In this document: in pieces, positions 49,101 through 60,184 of the stretch
Numbering within the stretch: the stretch's first letter is position 1
Layout: every line of letters starts with the position of its first letter
NCBI GenBank assembly: GCA_029204225.1
Contig: CM055104.1
Location: 50,513,935-50,577,934 of the forward strand
From: Diphasiastrum complanatum
Taxonomy: Eukaryota > Streptophyta > Lycopodiopsida > Lycopodiales > Lycopodiaceae
Reading direction: 5' to 3'
Length of the DNA stretch: 64,000 nucleotides
Position numbers and translations under genes: made by a program
The notes under the pieces: generated by a model
Seen by the model: the letters and a program-made list of their open reading frames with translations, nothing else
Told to the model about the DNA's origin: nothing
Database searches by the model: none

Positions 49101-49405
49101 GGCGTTTATCGGCAGAGGTTGGATGGCATCATTATGACACAATCAAGGTACGTGCTGTGCTTTTCCTGCATAGATTAGGCTTTTAGTTCCCAAAATTGTA
49201 CACATATATCCTGACTCTGATTTGTTGTTTTTGGATTTCGCATTGACAATAATAGGAGCTAGAAGAGAAACGCAAAGAGAAAGCAAAGGTTTTCTATGTT
49301 AGAAAGAGGCAATTGATTCAATTACGTGCTAAAGCGGAGAAGCGTGCTGAATCTCAGCTTGGTGATTTGAATGCAACACTTGGACCTTTAAGCTTCAAGA
49401 TCTGA
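46186..49405 (+). CDS. RPL13A: 60S ribosomal protein uL13 (L13a)
   Basis: Five exons: 46186-46299, 47198-47355, 47476-47592, 49060-49147 and 49256-49405. All have GT-AG borders and compatible phases, giving 208 residues, close to the usual 206 for plant L13a. Recognisable blocks are [16 protein letters not shown] at the N-terminus, [77 protein letters not shown], and a basic coiled tail [19 protein letters not shown]. It is a structural component of the cytosolic large ribosomal subunit. The ATG at 46186 is chosen because it gives the conserved N-terminus. There are no stops or frameshifts, so the gene appears functional. The last residues (LGPLSFKI) differ from what I recall of other plants. 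Intron 3 is long (1467 bp) and probably carries an insertion. Confidence 0.95.
47871..48498. mobile_element. Probable MITE-like insertion in RPL13A intron 3
   Basis: The left end reads CCTTAGAAACCCGTTC (47871-47886). The right end, on the complement, reads CCTTAGTTGCCCGTTC (48498-48483). Inside both ends a GGAACGC string is followed or preceded by T/A runs. The 628-bp interval has higher GC than the intron. No clear target duplication was found and no transposase ORF is present. Confidence 0.4.
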
Positions 49406-50930
49406 GGTGAAGCAAGGGTTGTTTTTCTGGATAATCCTCAAGAGAGGATGCAAAACTTATCGGTAGTTTTTTAGCACTTGCTGAGATTCAAGATTTGGTT
49501 TTGAAGGGATCCTTGGAGAGCATGCGGAAGTTGCTTGTTCTTATAATCATTTATGCTTTCCTACTTACCTCAGATGACTAGCAACCTCCAGAGCAAAATG
49601 ATTCTTTGATTTGTTTCTACTTTATTTTGATTAAAACTTTTTGAAGATAAATCCAATAGCTGTCTAGAAAGTGGTTTTTGCAAAATTGTAGTACGCAAAT
49701 TGTTATGAACTTTCAGAGGCAGCAAGTACCAGTTTATTCGTGTTATTTGTAAACTTGAAGTTTGTCCGGCAGCTGGCTCCCCTTTTTGTCAAGTTCAGCA
49801 GGAAGACAATCACCCTTAAGAAGTTTACTGAGTCTCTTTCAAAGTTTGGTGTGTTTCTGAATCATTGGTTGGAAAGTTATATTAGTTTATTTTTTCCGGG
49901 ATCGTGGAAGGGGGTTATCATTTTTATAAGATGCTATAGTAGCTGCAAATACACGCGCCTTTTGTCCTCAAGAATCATTAAGACAATATAATATTTGCGG
50001 TTGTTGCCAAACCTATGCGAGACCCATATTTGAAATTTCCACATGCGTATGGTTGTAGTGAGAGTCTAGGATAGTACATTATTGGATGGCACATCACCTT
50101 TGCATGGTTGAACAATAATGGGGAGTCAACCAGCACCCTGGTTCCTAGAGCAAAAGACCATGGTGGGAATGATCAGTAGGTTAGGAATTTCAAAAATCTG
50201 AATGACTTGCTGATCAGTAGGTGCAGAATTAAAAGCAGTCCAGGATTCATTGATAGACAATCGATTAGACAAAACACTGACATGAATGAAAGTGAAATAT
50301 TATGTAGAAGAAAAACAGAAGACAAAAAAATGGTTACTAAATATTCATGAAAATGAAAAGATAATATTCAAGAAAAGGCGCAATTTGAATTGGAGCCAAG
50401 ATCGATCTAAGAAGATAAAAAATACAAGTAGCTGTTACAACTGTCTATGTTCGATTCTTTTGATTATTTTGCATGCGTCCTCAAGTTACTCAACGAACTC
50501 TAACAGACATTTATAAGAAGTTTAACAATCTAACAATGATTAGGAAATTTAACTGTCAAATTTGATTCTAAAGTTTAAATTGGTTCTTGAAATAGGAATC
50601 AGTGAATTTGATCTGACAGTTCAAAAACTAGAGGTTGATCTAATTTGACCCTGGGTTAATTTCAACCCAATGTAGGTCATAAAAAAAATACATCATGAAA
50701 CATCACATCAATCGGTGTCCTTAGACATTGTATAAATGCCAATCAGTGTGTTAGATAAATGCACAATCATGTGCTAGTACTCTTGATAATGTCAATCAAT
50801 ATCTTATGTTATGTATTGGTTGTTTTCCAAGCACACCTTGAAGTTTGTTACATTTTTAAAAAAACCTGCCTACCGTGTTCTCCATGTAGAAATGCCAACT
50901 TTCACAGTTCGTGTAATTATGTAAGCGGTC
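49406..50930. other. RPL13A 3' UTR and spacer, no gene seen
   Basis: The first 200-300 bp are likely 3' UTR. Open frames at 49740-49991 and 50286-50516 have no recognised domain. Confidence 0.45.
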
Positions 50931-51070
50931 AGAAAACAGTGTAAAAATTACAACTTGAAATTTTCTAAGTATATACAAACTTATTTTAGGAAACACATTC
51001 AAAGTTGATTTCAAAGTCTAAAAGAAATCCAACACTCCCCTTTAATGTGGAACCTGAAATACTTTGATTT

Positions 51071-51606
51071 TCAAGTTTGATATAATATTAAATTTGATGT
51101 GGTTGTCCTTTGCCAATGCTTTTTATCTGTTGTCACGAATTCTGTCCTGCAATAACCTAGGGCTATCTCCTTGCTCAACACCTTTACTTTTAGGTAATGG
51201 TATTTTATTTTAATATGCTTGCATCGAGAATGAAATATATAATTCAAAAACAATGCAAAAGTGCTTTGATTATTACAATATATAATAGTAGATTGAAATT
51301 GAGCAAGATCAATGTCAGACAGCAGGTTTCTCAACTAGATGGCTTCTTTTGTAGCATTAGTCGTAGCAATGTATTTTGATTCAATAGATGTCAAAGCCGC
51401 ATATGTTTGTTTTCGATTGTTCCATGATATTGGACCTTTGTTAAACAAGAAAACAAAGCTAGATGTAGCCCTTCTTGTGTCAACTCCTTAGCCCAATCGG
51501 CATATGTAAAACCTTCAAGAATATTGGGAGTTTGATTGCTTCCATAAGATATGCTAAATCTTTTGTGGCCCGTATATATTTCAGAGCTTTCAGTAATGCT
51601 TTCCAA
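51071..51606 (-). pseudogene. Copia V RNase H
   Basis: FTYADWAKE (usual ADWAGD changed) and IIYCNNQSTFAL, where the catalytic Asp of YCDNQ is Asn. Several frame changes. Confidence 0.75.
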
Positions 51607-51699
51607 TGAGTCAAACCAGGACTAGATAAAAATTGACTTTATGTATTGATAGAATAGGCCATATCAAGCCTAGTGCACAACATAGCATACATTAAGAAA

Positions 51700-52680
51700 T
51701 CAATAATGGAATGAAAAGGATAATGTTTCATGTGTTCTTTTTCAGCATCAGTTTGTCGACATTGATTTCTTGATAACTTAAGTCTTGGATCTGATGGAAA
51801 CTAACTTGGTTTGCAATCAGACATACTGTATATTTGAAGTATATACACGGCTGCTAAGTTACTCATTACAAGATACCTTCCTGTGAAAGATAAAACTATG
51901 CATGTCCTGAAATGCCATTGTTTAGAAGTAGAAACTCACTCCAAAATTCTGGATAAAGAAACCTCATCTCCACCAGAAGAATTTCACAGGTAGAATCCAA
52001 AAGCAAGAGTTATTACCGGGAAAAGGCGTTGACGATCCGATCCTTCGACTTTCAGGATTCAAGACTTATTTCTGGAGAGCGCCATTTACCAGCATAAAAT
52101 TGACTCAATGGAACTTATATATGAGTTCAATCTTTGTAGATTTGAATTCCAAGAACTAAATGGGCTGAGTGATGATAATAAAGGATGTAGAAATAGCTTT
52201 GTAGTAAATGTCTTGGAATAAAATCAATTGGAATAAGGCATTGATTTATTTTCTAGAACCAGCTTTGGGGGATTGCGATAGTCCATATAGGGCTCCTTGC
52301 ATAAGTTGTCACATAAATATCCTCTTCAATGGTTCCATTTAGAAATGTAGTTTGCACGTCCATTTGGTGGACTTAAAGATCAACAGCTGCAACATATAAC
52401 AAAAGAGTTTTGATAAAAGAGCGTTATACCTCAGGACTAAATGTCTCAAAATAGTCAAGGATTGAGATTTGTCAATCCTTTTTGCAATGAGTTGAGCTTT
52501 GAATCAATCTACTTGACCATCAGCTTCGTATTTTCTAGAGATCCATTTATTTAAAATAATATTTATGCCTTCAGGTAATTCCATGACAGCCATAGTGTTG
52601 TTTTTGATAAGTGCATCATACTCTTTGATCTACATTATCATGAACCATGACTTTCTGGATTGAATTTGGTTCTGCAACAA
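51700..52680 (-). pseudogene. Copia V reverse transcriptase remnants
   Basis: HQMDVQTTFLNGTIEEDIYV, the Copia QMDVKTAFLNG block, is readable from the complement of 52290-52380. Surrounding RT motifs are too broken to delimit. Confidence 0.65.
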
Positions 52681-52741
52681 AGTGAAAAAATTGCTTGAAG
52701 AACTTAAAAGCTTCAGATTCTTTGTTCTTCGAGAATGATAA

Positions 52742-53068
52742 TCAATAAAAATTAGAAATTATCTTACTCCCCTTAATGGAGAAAGTCAGCATAGGCCCAT
52801 AAATGTCAGCATGTACAAAATCCAATAAATATGTGAAAGTATGAATACGGTCTGATATAAAAGGTGTTTTTGAATGCTTGTCTATTATGCAAATTTTGCA
52901 CTCCTTTGTATCATATTTTTTCATATATTGTAGAACTTGTACAATCTTATGATTTGACATTTGTAAATGGCTTAATCTATAGTGCCACAACAAATTTGAA
53001 TTTAAAGTGACTGAAGAATGGAGTGTTTGGCTAGTAGAATAAAAGTGATAGTCTATAGAGGTAGCCAC
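52742..53068 (-). pseudogene. Copia V pre-integrase and integrase start
   Basis: LLWHYRLSHLQMSNHKIV and CKICIIDKHSKTPF form the HHCC zinc site. It is followed by LLDFVHADIYGPM with the first catalytic Asp region. The frame ends soon after. Confidence 0.8.
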
Positions 53069-53538
53069 TTCTCATGCGAAGTGCAAGAACTTCCTTAGAT
53101 TCACCAAGGATGGTACAATTTTCAATATCAACTTTAACCTTACAGCCTAAACCAACTATCTTGCTAATAGAAAACAAATTTTTGGTAAGTCTAGGAACAT
53201 GAAGAACATTGGAAAATAGCTTAACATCACCATTTTGAAACTTCAATTTAACAATACCTTCTCCATCAATGTTATGGGTGGAATGATTCCTGAGTTGTAC
53301 AACTATGGATTGAGTGAAGGCTTTGTAGTCTTGGAAGCAATCTTGATGGTGTGTCATATGCTGAATTGCTCTTAAGTCCAGATACCTCATCATCTTGGAG
53401 TTCCCCTAATTTGGCCATGAATGCAATTTCATTTTCTTGGGTCGTAGTAGAGTTAGCTGCATTTGTCAGTTGTTGAAGTTGCTTCTTTCTCTCATTTTTA
53501 TATTTCAGGGTTTTGCAGTCCTTCATGACATGATCCAA
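53031..53538 (-). pseudogene. Copia V protease and Gag C-terminus
   Basis: The protease active site, normally DSGA-QHMT, reads YLDLRAIQHMTHH, so the catalytic DSG triad is lost. Downstream LHVPRLTKNLFSISKIVGLG is conserved. The Gag end HVMKDCKTLKYKNER keeps only the second half of a zinc knuckle. Confidence 0.8.
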
Positions 53539-54089
53539 TCTTTTGTAATATTTTATTTTGGCTCGATTCTATAGATTTTGTTGATTTCTTGGACTTTGAG
53601 CCTTCTTTTAAATAAAGAGCTTGTGATTTTGAATAGAATTAGAAGATAAACCATTTCTTCTAATCTCTTTCTAAAGTAGCATTGATGTTACTCTTGGTAG
53701 AGTTAGATCTTGTTGAGTTGAAATCACAATGACCCAATTTTCATATGCTTTAGGAAAATTTGACATTAGAGTCATAATTGCGTCAGAATTAGTTAAAACT
53801 AACCCAATAGCAGACATTTATTTAAAAAGAAATTTGAACTTGTCTAGATGGGCAGAATCGAATTTCAGACATATTAATTGTGAAGAACATTTTTTTTAGA
53901 TGAAGCTTAGAGATTACATCTCTAATATCATAGAGTGTAGCAAGTATGTCTCAAGCTTCTTTTGAAGATTTTCATGTCATGTTTTCATGTGCAGGTTCCA
54001 AAGGAAACACAATTTTTATAATTTTCTATGCCAAGGTTTGGAAGAGAAAAAAAAGGTTTGAGCTCAAATGACTGAAAAATTATCTTGGA

Positions 54090-54490
54090 CAATGATAATA
54101 TCGAATCATTTTGGAGAATGAACAATGTTAAAAACAAAACCAAAATAAAATGTGGCTTTCGTTGATAGCCAACTTTTTATATATTTTCTATACTCAGAAT
54201 GGAATACAATGTATATCTTCTATGTCTTCTATGCATGATCATGTGATACAAAAGTTATATACACAAAGTCAATTTTCTATGTATTTTAATTTACATTTCC
54301 GTGATAGTATTGAATTATTTTAGAGAATGCACATTGTTTAAAAAAACCCCAGTATATTTTATATAATCTGCATGGAATACAATGTATATCTTCTATGTCT
54401 TCTATGCATGATCATGTGATGCAAAAGACTATCCACACAATTGTTTTCTCTATGTAGAAGTCAATATATCTATGTATTTCAATTTACATT
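54090..54490. repeat. Tandem duplication, period about 190 bp
   Basis: TTTTAGAGAATG/TTTTGGAGAATG and AATGTATATCTTCTATGTCTTCTATGCATGATCATGTGAT occur twice (about 54209 and 54379), each followed by CAAAAG and a TTTCTATGTATTTCAATTTACATTTCC-type string. Confidence 0.85.
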
Positions 54491-54639
54491 TCCAATAAGT
54501 TGGGCGCGTCTTTATTGACTTGAACTTCAACTTCATCATCATTAGAGGTATAAGCTGGGCACGATCTTGCGTGGGTTAACAGAATCTGCAACACTTCTTT
54601 TCTTTTGATTTTGAATGCAATCATTCTTTGATTATTAGC

Positions 54640-54807
54640 ATGCTAGATTGTGCTTTGGTCATAAATACTAGAACTAGATCTTGATATTTAATCTAGAATC
54701 AATTTATGTGCTAAACACAAAGCTTAACAAGATCATTCACACTTGAGGATCATTCCCCAGACGTGTGAACTTGCTGGAATTTTATCAATTAATATTGGAG
54801 TTAATAC
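54640..54807 (+). repeat. LTR-like fragment related to the W LTR
   Basis: TTAGCATGCTAGATTGTG, AATCTAGAATCAA and CATTCCCCAGACGTGTGAA parallel 7860-8005. It may be the LTR end belonging to the left part of element X, but its ends are not clear. Confidence 0.45.
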
Positions 54808-54860
54808 ATGGTCTGGGACAGTCTATGCATGTGTAAAGTATCAATAGCAATCTATGTGTA

Positions 54861-56035
54861 GTGGAATCTATGTATAGGGGAGTTGGGACCTTGCATTACT
54901 ATTTGCACAGGGGGTTCTTAGCCTTATATAGAAAGCATTTGTTGTTGTTCAAAGGAGTGCTTTGTGCATTGAAGCAGGTTGAAAGAGAAGATCAGGTCAT
55001 TGCTACATGGCTTATGAAGAATGGAACATGGAGATTGGTGGAGTTGCCTAAGGACAAGAAAGCTATTGGATGCAAATGGATCTTCAAGGTGAAGACAAAT
55101 CAAGATGGATCTATCAACAAGTACAAGGCAAGGTTAGTGGCAAAAGGATATGCTCAACAACAAGGAATTGACTATGATGAGACCTTTGCACCCATGGCAA
55201 AGATGGTAAGCATTCGAGTCATCATTTCACTTGCTACACTTTATGGATGGGATCTATGGCAAATGGACATTTCAAATGCATTCTTGAATGGTGATCTTGA
55301 GGAGGAAGTATACATGGAGCAACCCGAGAGCTACATTTCATCAACAAAGCCAAATCATGTGTGTCTTCTACAAAAGAGTTTGTATGGCCTTAAGCAAGCA
55401 CCAAGGAGTTGGTATGCTAAGCTTAACACTTTTTTACTCTCTCAAGGCTTTGTTATGAGTGAGTATGATCACTCACTTTATTATAGGTTTGCTGGAAATG
55501 ATGTTACCATCTTGCTAATCTATGTGGATGATATCATCTTGAGTGGTGGAAACAATCAAGATGTGGAGGATATCAAGAATGCTCTTAAGAAGGAGTTTGA
55601 GGTGCATGATCTTGGTAATTTGCATTACATTTTAGGAATAGAAGTCATTAGATATTCTCAATCTACTTTCATTTGTCAAGAGAAGTATGCTAATTCTATT
55701 CTAGAAAGATTTCATATGGTAGATGCAAAAGCTATTGATACACCTATGGAGTCTCATGTAAAGCTTACTATAAGAGGTAATGAAAGATCCTTCAAGGACA
55801 TTAGTCTCTATAGAAAGCTAGTTGGTTCACTCATCTATCTAACCATTACTAGACCTGATCTAAGCTATTGTGTTGGAAGATTGAGTCAATTCATTCAAGA
55901 TCCTAGTGAGGAGCATTGGAAGCTAGAAAAGCGAGTTTTGAGGTATATCATTGGAACTCGAGATTTTGCATATTGTATGAGGGATGATCACCTAATTTTT
56001 TTGGATTTTCAGATTCGGACTATGCTGGAGATGTA
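54861..56035 (+). pseudogene. Copia X reverse transcriptase
   Basis: An open frame of 391 codons. The RT starts at KNGTWRLVELPKDKKAIGCK (near residue 53). It includes LVAKGYAQQQGIDYDETFAP, WQMDISNAFLNGDLEEEVYM, LYGLKQAPRSWY and the catalytic YVDD at residues 221-224. The RNase H connection IGTRDFAYCMRDDHLI ends at a frameshift in the T7 run 55996-56002. Before that break, all RT catalytic residues are intact. Bases 54861-54975 do not encode a Copia domain. Confidence 0.88.
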
Positions 56036-56497
56036 ATGGATAGGAAATCCATTAGTTCTTATTGTATTTTCATAGGTGATGGAGCTATATCATGGATGTC
56101 AAAGAAACAAGCCACTATCTCATTGTCATCTAGTGAGGCCGAGTACAAAGCTCTTACACATTGCACAAAGGAGATGGTATGGATCAAAAGGATGATCAAG
56201 GATCTTCACTTGCTGGATTTTTCAGAGAGCCCAATCATCTTTTGTGACAATCAATCAGCCCAAAGAATGGCATCCAATCCTATCTTTCATGCTAGGAGCA
56301 AGCATATTGAGATACAATATCATTTTGTGAGGGAGCGAGTCATTGCAAAGGAGGTGGAGCTTCAACATGTGTCTTCAAGGGAATGTGTAGTTGATATCTT
56401 CACCAAAGCATTGGGAAAAGACTTGATCATGAAGCATAGGACTTCACTTGGAGTATTATCAAAGTCTATGCTAGAACTAGTTGAAGAGGGAGTGTGA
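56003..56497 (+). pseudogene. Copia X RNase H
   Basis: Resumes one frame over with SDSDYAGDVMDRKSISSY, then SSSEAEYKAL, IIFCDNQSAQRMASNPIFHA and DIFTKALGKD. All four acidic catalytic positions are present. The stop lies 5 bp inside the 3' LTR, as is usual for Copia. Only the single T-run frameshift separates it from RT. Confidence 0.88.
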
Positions 56498-57142
56498 AAG
56501 ATTCAACTAGTTTCATCACATTTTGCAATATTTCCATATTTGGCATATTGAGGCCAAAACTTGTTTTAGACTTAGAGGTTGACTTTTCAAAGTTCATTAG
56601 TCTAAATTTCATTTGAATAAACACTTTTTGAAAGTGTGGGAAAGATAGAATGCGAGTTTGAGTAAATTCAATTTGAATAAGTTGGGTACATTGAATCTAG
56701 ACCCAAAATTGGTAGGGTTAGCATTTTGGTGGGAAAGCCAAGTGGCCAAATAGGGTCTGGACCTGCTATAAAAGGATGTAGCTCGTGGAGAGAGTCATCT
56801 TCTCTCTTCTCTATCTCATTTCATGCTTATACATGGTTCTCTTGGGTTCTACTATCCATTGGTGCACTATCTTGGTGATTGCTTGCAATTCTATGTGTAG
56901 AATGATCTATATTTGTTATTTTTGGATCCACACGTGTGAAATACAGTAGCTTGCTGGTTTTATATGGACAGCAATAGTACATAATCATTTCATTCAAGTT
57001 TGATCAAGTTCTATTAGTGTTTGCATCTCAAATTGTGTGTAGATGCTGATTTTTCTACATTGGTGAAATTGGTAGTGTATTTCTCTTTCTAACCAAAGAT
57101 CATTCAAGTAGATTGGATCTTAAGGATCTGAAATCTTTCACA
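56493..57142 (+). repeat. 3' LTR of X
   Basis: 650 bp with 10-bp inverted ends. TATA-like CTATAAAAGG near 56767. Followed by target site ATGGT. Confidence 0.92.
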
Positions 57143-57189
57143 ATGGTCATACAGTTGACACATGCAAACTAAATTTCAAGATAGAGTGC

Positions 57190-57790
57190 ATGCATTTTCA
57201 CAAGAAAGGCCATGCAGCTATAGACTGCTATCAGAACCCAAGAAACAAGCAACCACAAAGCAGAAGGGAGAACTCCAATAGCTCATCCTATGTGGAGGAA
57301 CCAGAACCTTCTACAATGGCTGAAGAAAGAACCAACAAGAATCTAGCTGTTTATTTGTGTGATGATGTGTGTGCCACATCACAAGCTGATATACAAGAGG
57401 CAATTCTTGATTCAGGATCTATGTCACATTTCGTGACAAAAAAAAAAATGATTGCTGATTTTCAAAAAATGGATCTTTTCATATATATAATTCTAGAAGA
57501 TGGTTTCAAACATCAAGTCACTTTAGAAAGATCTGCTATTTGTGGCAAAGATTGTAGATGCAGACATGTGTGTCACATTCACAAGTGATTCATGTAAAGT
57601 GGTTGAAACTAAAACCACTCATCTTATTACAGAAGGCAAGCGCACTGGGCAATCTGTATCATTTGAAGGTATGAGTTTCTACTCTGACATTCCCTACACT
57701 ACTCCACATGAAGTGTGGTGGGGGCAACAAGCCAAATATGGCCCATGTACATATCTTTGGGTGTGTAGCATATGCCCACAAACCAGATAA
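57190..57790 (+). pseudogene. Copia Y gag end, protease, integrase C-terminal piece
   Basis: HFHKKGHAAIDC is a knuckle with its first Cys pair altered. SILDSGSMSHFVT-type protease active site near 57405-57435 (ILDSGSMSHF). Then VVETKTTHLITEGKR and a jump into TPHEVWWGQQ. Frame changes near 57540 and 57790. Confidence 0.75.
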
Positions 57791-57815
57791 GTAAAAGAAG
57801 AAATTAGATGAAAAA

Positions 57816-58990
57816 GTGGAGCAAAGTTTCCTTGTAGGCTATGATGTACATTCCTCATATTATAGGATTTACATGCCCAAGACCAAGGAAGTCAAAACTG
57901 TCAGAGATGTGAAATTTGATGAAGCAAGATCAATGGCTGATGGAGATCCAGTTGGTTATGAGATTTTTAGCAAAAAGTACTTTGACCTACCCACACAAAC
58001 TAAGGGAGCAAACCATGAACATCTGAATCAGGATGTTCAAATGCCAAATTAACTGAGTGATAGTTCAAACGATGAACTGATTGAGGAGCAGCCTATACCT
58101 AAAATGCTTGGAGCACACAATGGTTCTACAGACAATCACAAGGACAAACACAAAGCAATTGAGCTACCTGTCAGATATGGAGCAGACAGCTCAGCCTCTA
58201 CAATAGAAGAGCTTTGTGGCTTCAATGGTGAACCACAGACATATGAGGAAGTGGTTGACAATCCAGACAAAGACAAGTGGATAAGAGCCATGGAAGAAGA
58301 AATAAATTCCATGGATCAGAATAGGGTGCGAACACTCGAACCCATACTAGACGACATGAAGTTTGTCAAATGCAAATGGATCTACAAATACAAGTATGGA
58401 CCAGATGGCAAGATGTCAAGATACAAGGCAAGACTAGTTGCAAAAGGTTTTTCACAAAAGTATGAAGTTGATTACATTGAAAACTTTTCTCCTGTTGTCA
58501 AACATGGATCCATACGTCTATTGATTGCATATGCAACAACCTATAGTCTGAAAATCACATTGTAGATGAGAAAACAGCTTTTTTACATGGGAAACTCAGA
58601 GAAGAGGTCTCTATGGATCAACCACCAAGATTTACCTATAAATCATTTGTTGATTATGCCTACCAAATGCATAAAAACATCTATGGACTGAAATAGTCTA
58701 CCGGGTAGTGGTACAAGAAGAAGGATCATGCTCTCAGATCCTTGGGTTTCCAAACCTTAATAGCTGACTATAATGTCTATGTGAAAGTCATAGATGGAGG
58801 AATCATCATCATAGGTGTCTATGTAGGTGACACACTGGTCCTATCAAGAAGTGATTAGCTAATTGCACAACTGAAGGAAGATATTTCCAAGCACTTTGAA
58901 ATATCAGACCTAGGAGAAGCAAGATGCTACTTAGATTACAGATTAACAGAGACCTTGAGGGTGGTAGGCTATATCTACACCAATCAAGGT
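57816..58990 (+). pseudogene. Copia Y integrase-RT linker and reverse transcriptase
   Basis: VGYDVHSSYYRIYMP and VKFDEARSMADGDPVGYEI (integrase C-terminus). CKWIYKYKYGPDGKMSRYKA and LVAKGFSQKYEVDYIENFSP (RT N-terminus, open in 58104-58565). Later blocks are in other frames with stops. The catalytic YVDD reads YVGD near 58820, a loss of one essential Asp. Confidence 0.82.
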
Positions 58991-59290
58991 ACACTTAAAA
59001 AATCATTGATGATTTCTAAATGATACAGATTGTGAAGGAGTAAATACTCCAATGGTGTTTGGTATAGTTTTGACCAACAAAGACTGTTTAAAAAACCAAG
59101 AAGAACAAGAAGCAATGCTCAATAAGCCTTATAGAAAAATAATTGGTTCTTTGATGTACTTGGTAGATAATACAAGGCTAGACATTGCCTATGCAGTGTT
59201 CAGACTGAGCCAATTCAATATTAATCCAGGACCTGCACACTGGAAAATTGCCAAGAGAATCCTATAGTACCTTCAACATACAAAAGACTA

Positions 59291-59656
59291 TGGATAGTAG
59301 AACCCAAGAGAACCATGTATAAGCATGAAATGAGATAGAGAAGAGATAAGATGACTCTCTCCACGAGTTACATCCTTTTATAGCAGGTCCAAACCCTATT
59401 TGGCCACTTGGCTTTCCCACCAAAATGCTAACCCTACCAATTTTGGGTCTAGATTCAATGTACCCAACTTATTCAAATTGAATTTACTCAAACTCGCATT
59501 CTATCTTTCCCACACTTTCAAAAAGTAGTTATTCAAATGAAATTTAGACTAATGAACTTTGAAAAGTCAACCTCTAAGTCTAAAACAAATTTTGGCCTCA
59601 ATATGCCAAATATGGAAATATTGCAAAATGTGAGGAAACTAGTTGAATCTTTCACA
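59291..59656 (-). repeat. Inverted, truncated 5' LTR of X
   Basis: This segment is the reverse complement of 56493-56857 with few differences. Its true outer end TGTGAAAG (complement of 59649-59656) abuts ACCAT (59657-59661), the complement of the ATGGT target copy. The inner end is the inversion breakpoint with Y at about 59290. Confidence 0.92.
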
Positions 59657-60090
59657 ACCATCACGTCTATATTTTATGCAAGTTTTCTTCTCACCACCTT
59701 GTTGTTTTTGCTTGCTCCTTCCTTTCCATCTACCTTTTTGATCTCCCTCTTTTTGCTGACTCCGTTCTTAACTCTAAGCTGACTTCCTCTTAGGCTGAAA
59801 CTTCTTCTTTTGTTCTTTGTAGCTGTAGAGAGCAAATCTAACTGATTCTTGTCATCATAGTGCTCGCGAGCCTCTACTTCTTCTTTGATCTCATTTATAG
59901 CCTTTTCAAGAATCATTTGAGGACCTTCGGCTAGTATAGTTCGAGTGGTCTGGAAAGATCTTGGTAGAGCACGTAGGAGGTATTTGAGCTGCTTCTCTTG
60001 TGAAAAAACATGTTCTATTTCAACATTGTACAAGGAGAGGAACAGATTCTTCATCTTTCTGATGAAGGTTGTGAGATCCTTGCCTTGTGC
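59657..60090 (-). pseudogene. Copia Y gag 5' portion, now inverted
   Basis: The - strand encodes FIRKMKNLFLSLYNVE, YLLRALPRSFQTTRTILAEG and a basic linker ending KVVRRKLA, matching M1/M2 gag. It then reads across ATGGT into the X LTR. Joined to 57143 it would continue the first zinc knuckle. The N-terminal part of gag is cut off at about 60090 by the GA microsatellite. Confidence 0.85.

Positions 60091-60094
<4 letters not shown>

Positions 60095-60181
<87 letters not shown>
60095..60181. repeat. (GA)n microsatellite at the truncated gag end
   Basis: About 86 bp of pure GA start within a few bases of the last recognisable gag codon. Confidence 0.97.

Positions 60182-60184
<3 letters not shown>

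Larger units (their letters stand above)
50931..54060 (-). mobile_element. Copia element V, heavily decayed
   Basis: On the - strand the order is gag (about 54060-53440), protease, pre-integrase and integrase start, RT, RNase H, purine tract (51035-51050) and 3' LTR start at 51034 (TGTTGGATTTC). The polypurine tract and LTR start match Z and U, so these form one family. Most of the integrase core is deleted between about 52740 and 52690. The 5' LTR was not found. Confidence 0.75.
54861..57142 (+). mobile_element. Copia element X, 3' half with intact 3' LTR
   Basis: RT and RNase H (54861-56497) are followed by a purine tract and a 650-bp 3' LTR (56493-57142, TGTGAAAGAT...ATCTTTCACA). The LTR is followed by target-duplication copy ATGGT (57143-57147). 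Gag, protease and integrase are missing. At about 54975-55010, sequence resembling the W gag start (GTTGAAAGAGAAGAT, 9251) runs straight into RT, which points to an internal deletion. Confidence 0.85.
57143..59290 (+). mobile_element. Copia element Y, gag knuckle to RNase H start (+ strand)
   Basis: Same family as M1/M2. It runs from the X insertion site in gag through the second zinc knuckle (57185-57230), protease, integrase C-terminus, RT and the RNase H connection (YRKIIGSLMYLVDNTR...GPAHWKIAKRI, 59130-59267). It stops at about 59290 where inverted X LTR begins. The integrase core is deleted between about 57660 and 57690 (fusion to TTPHEVWWGQQ). Confidence 0.85.
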
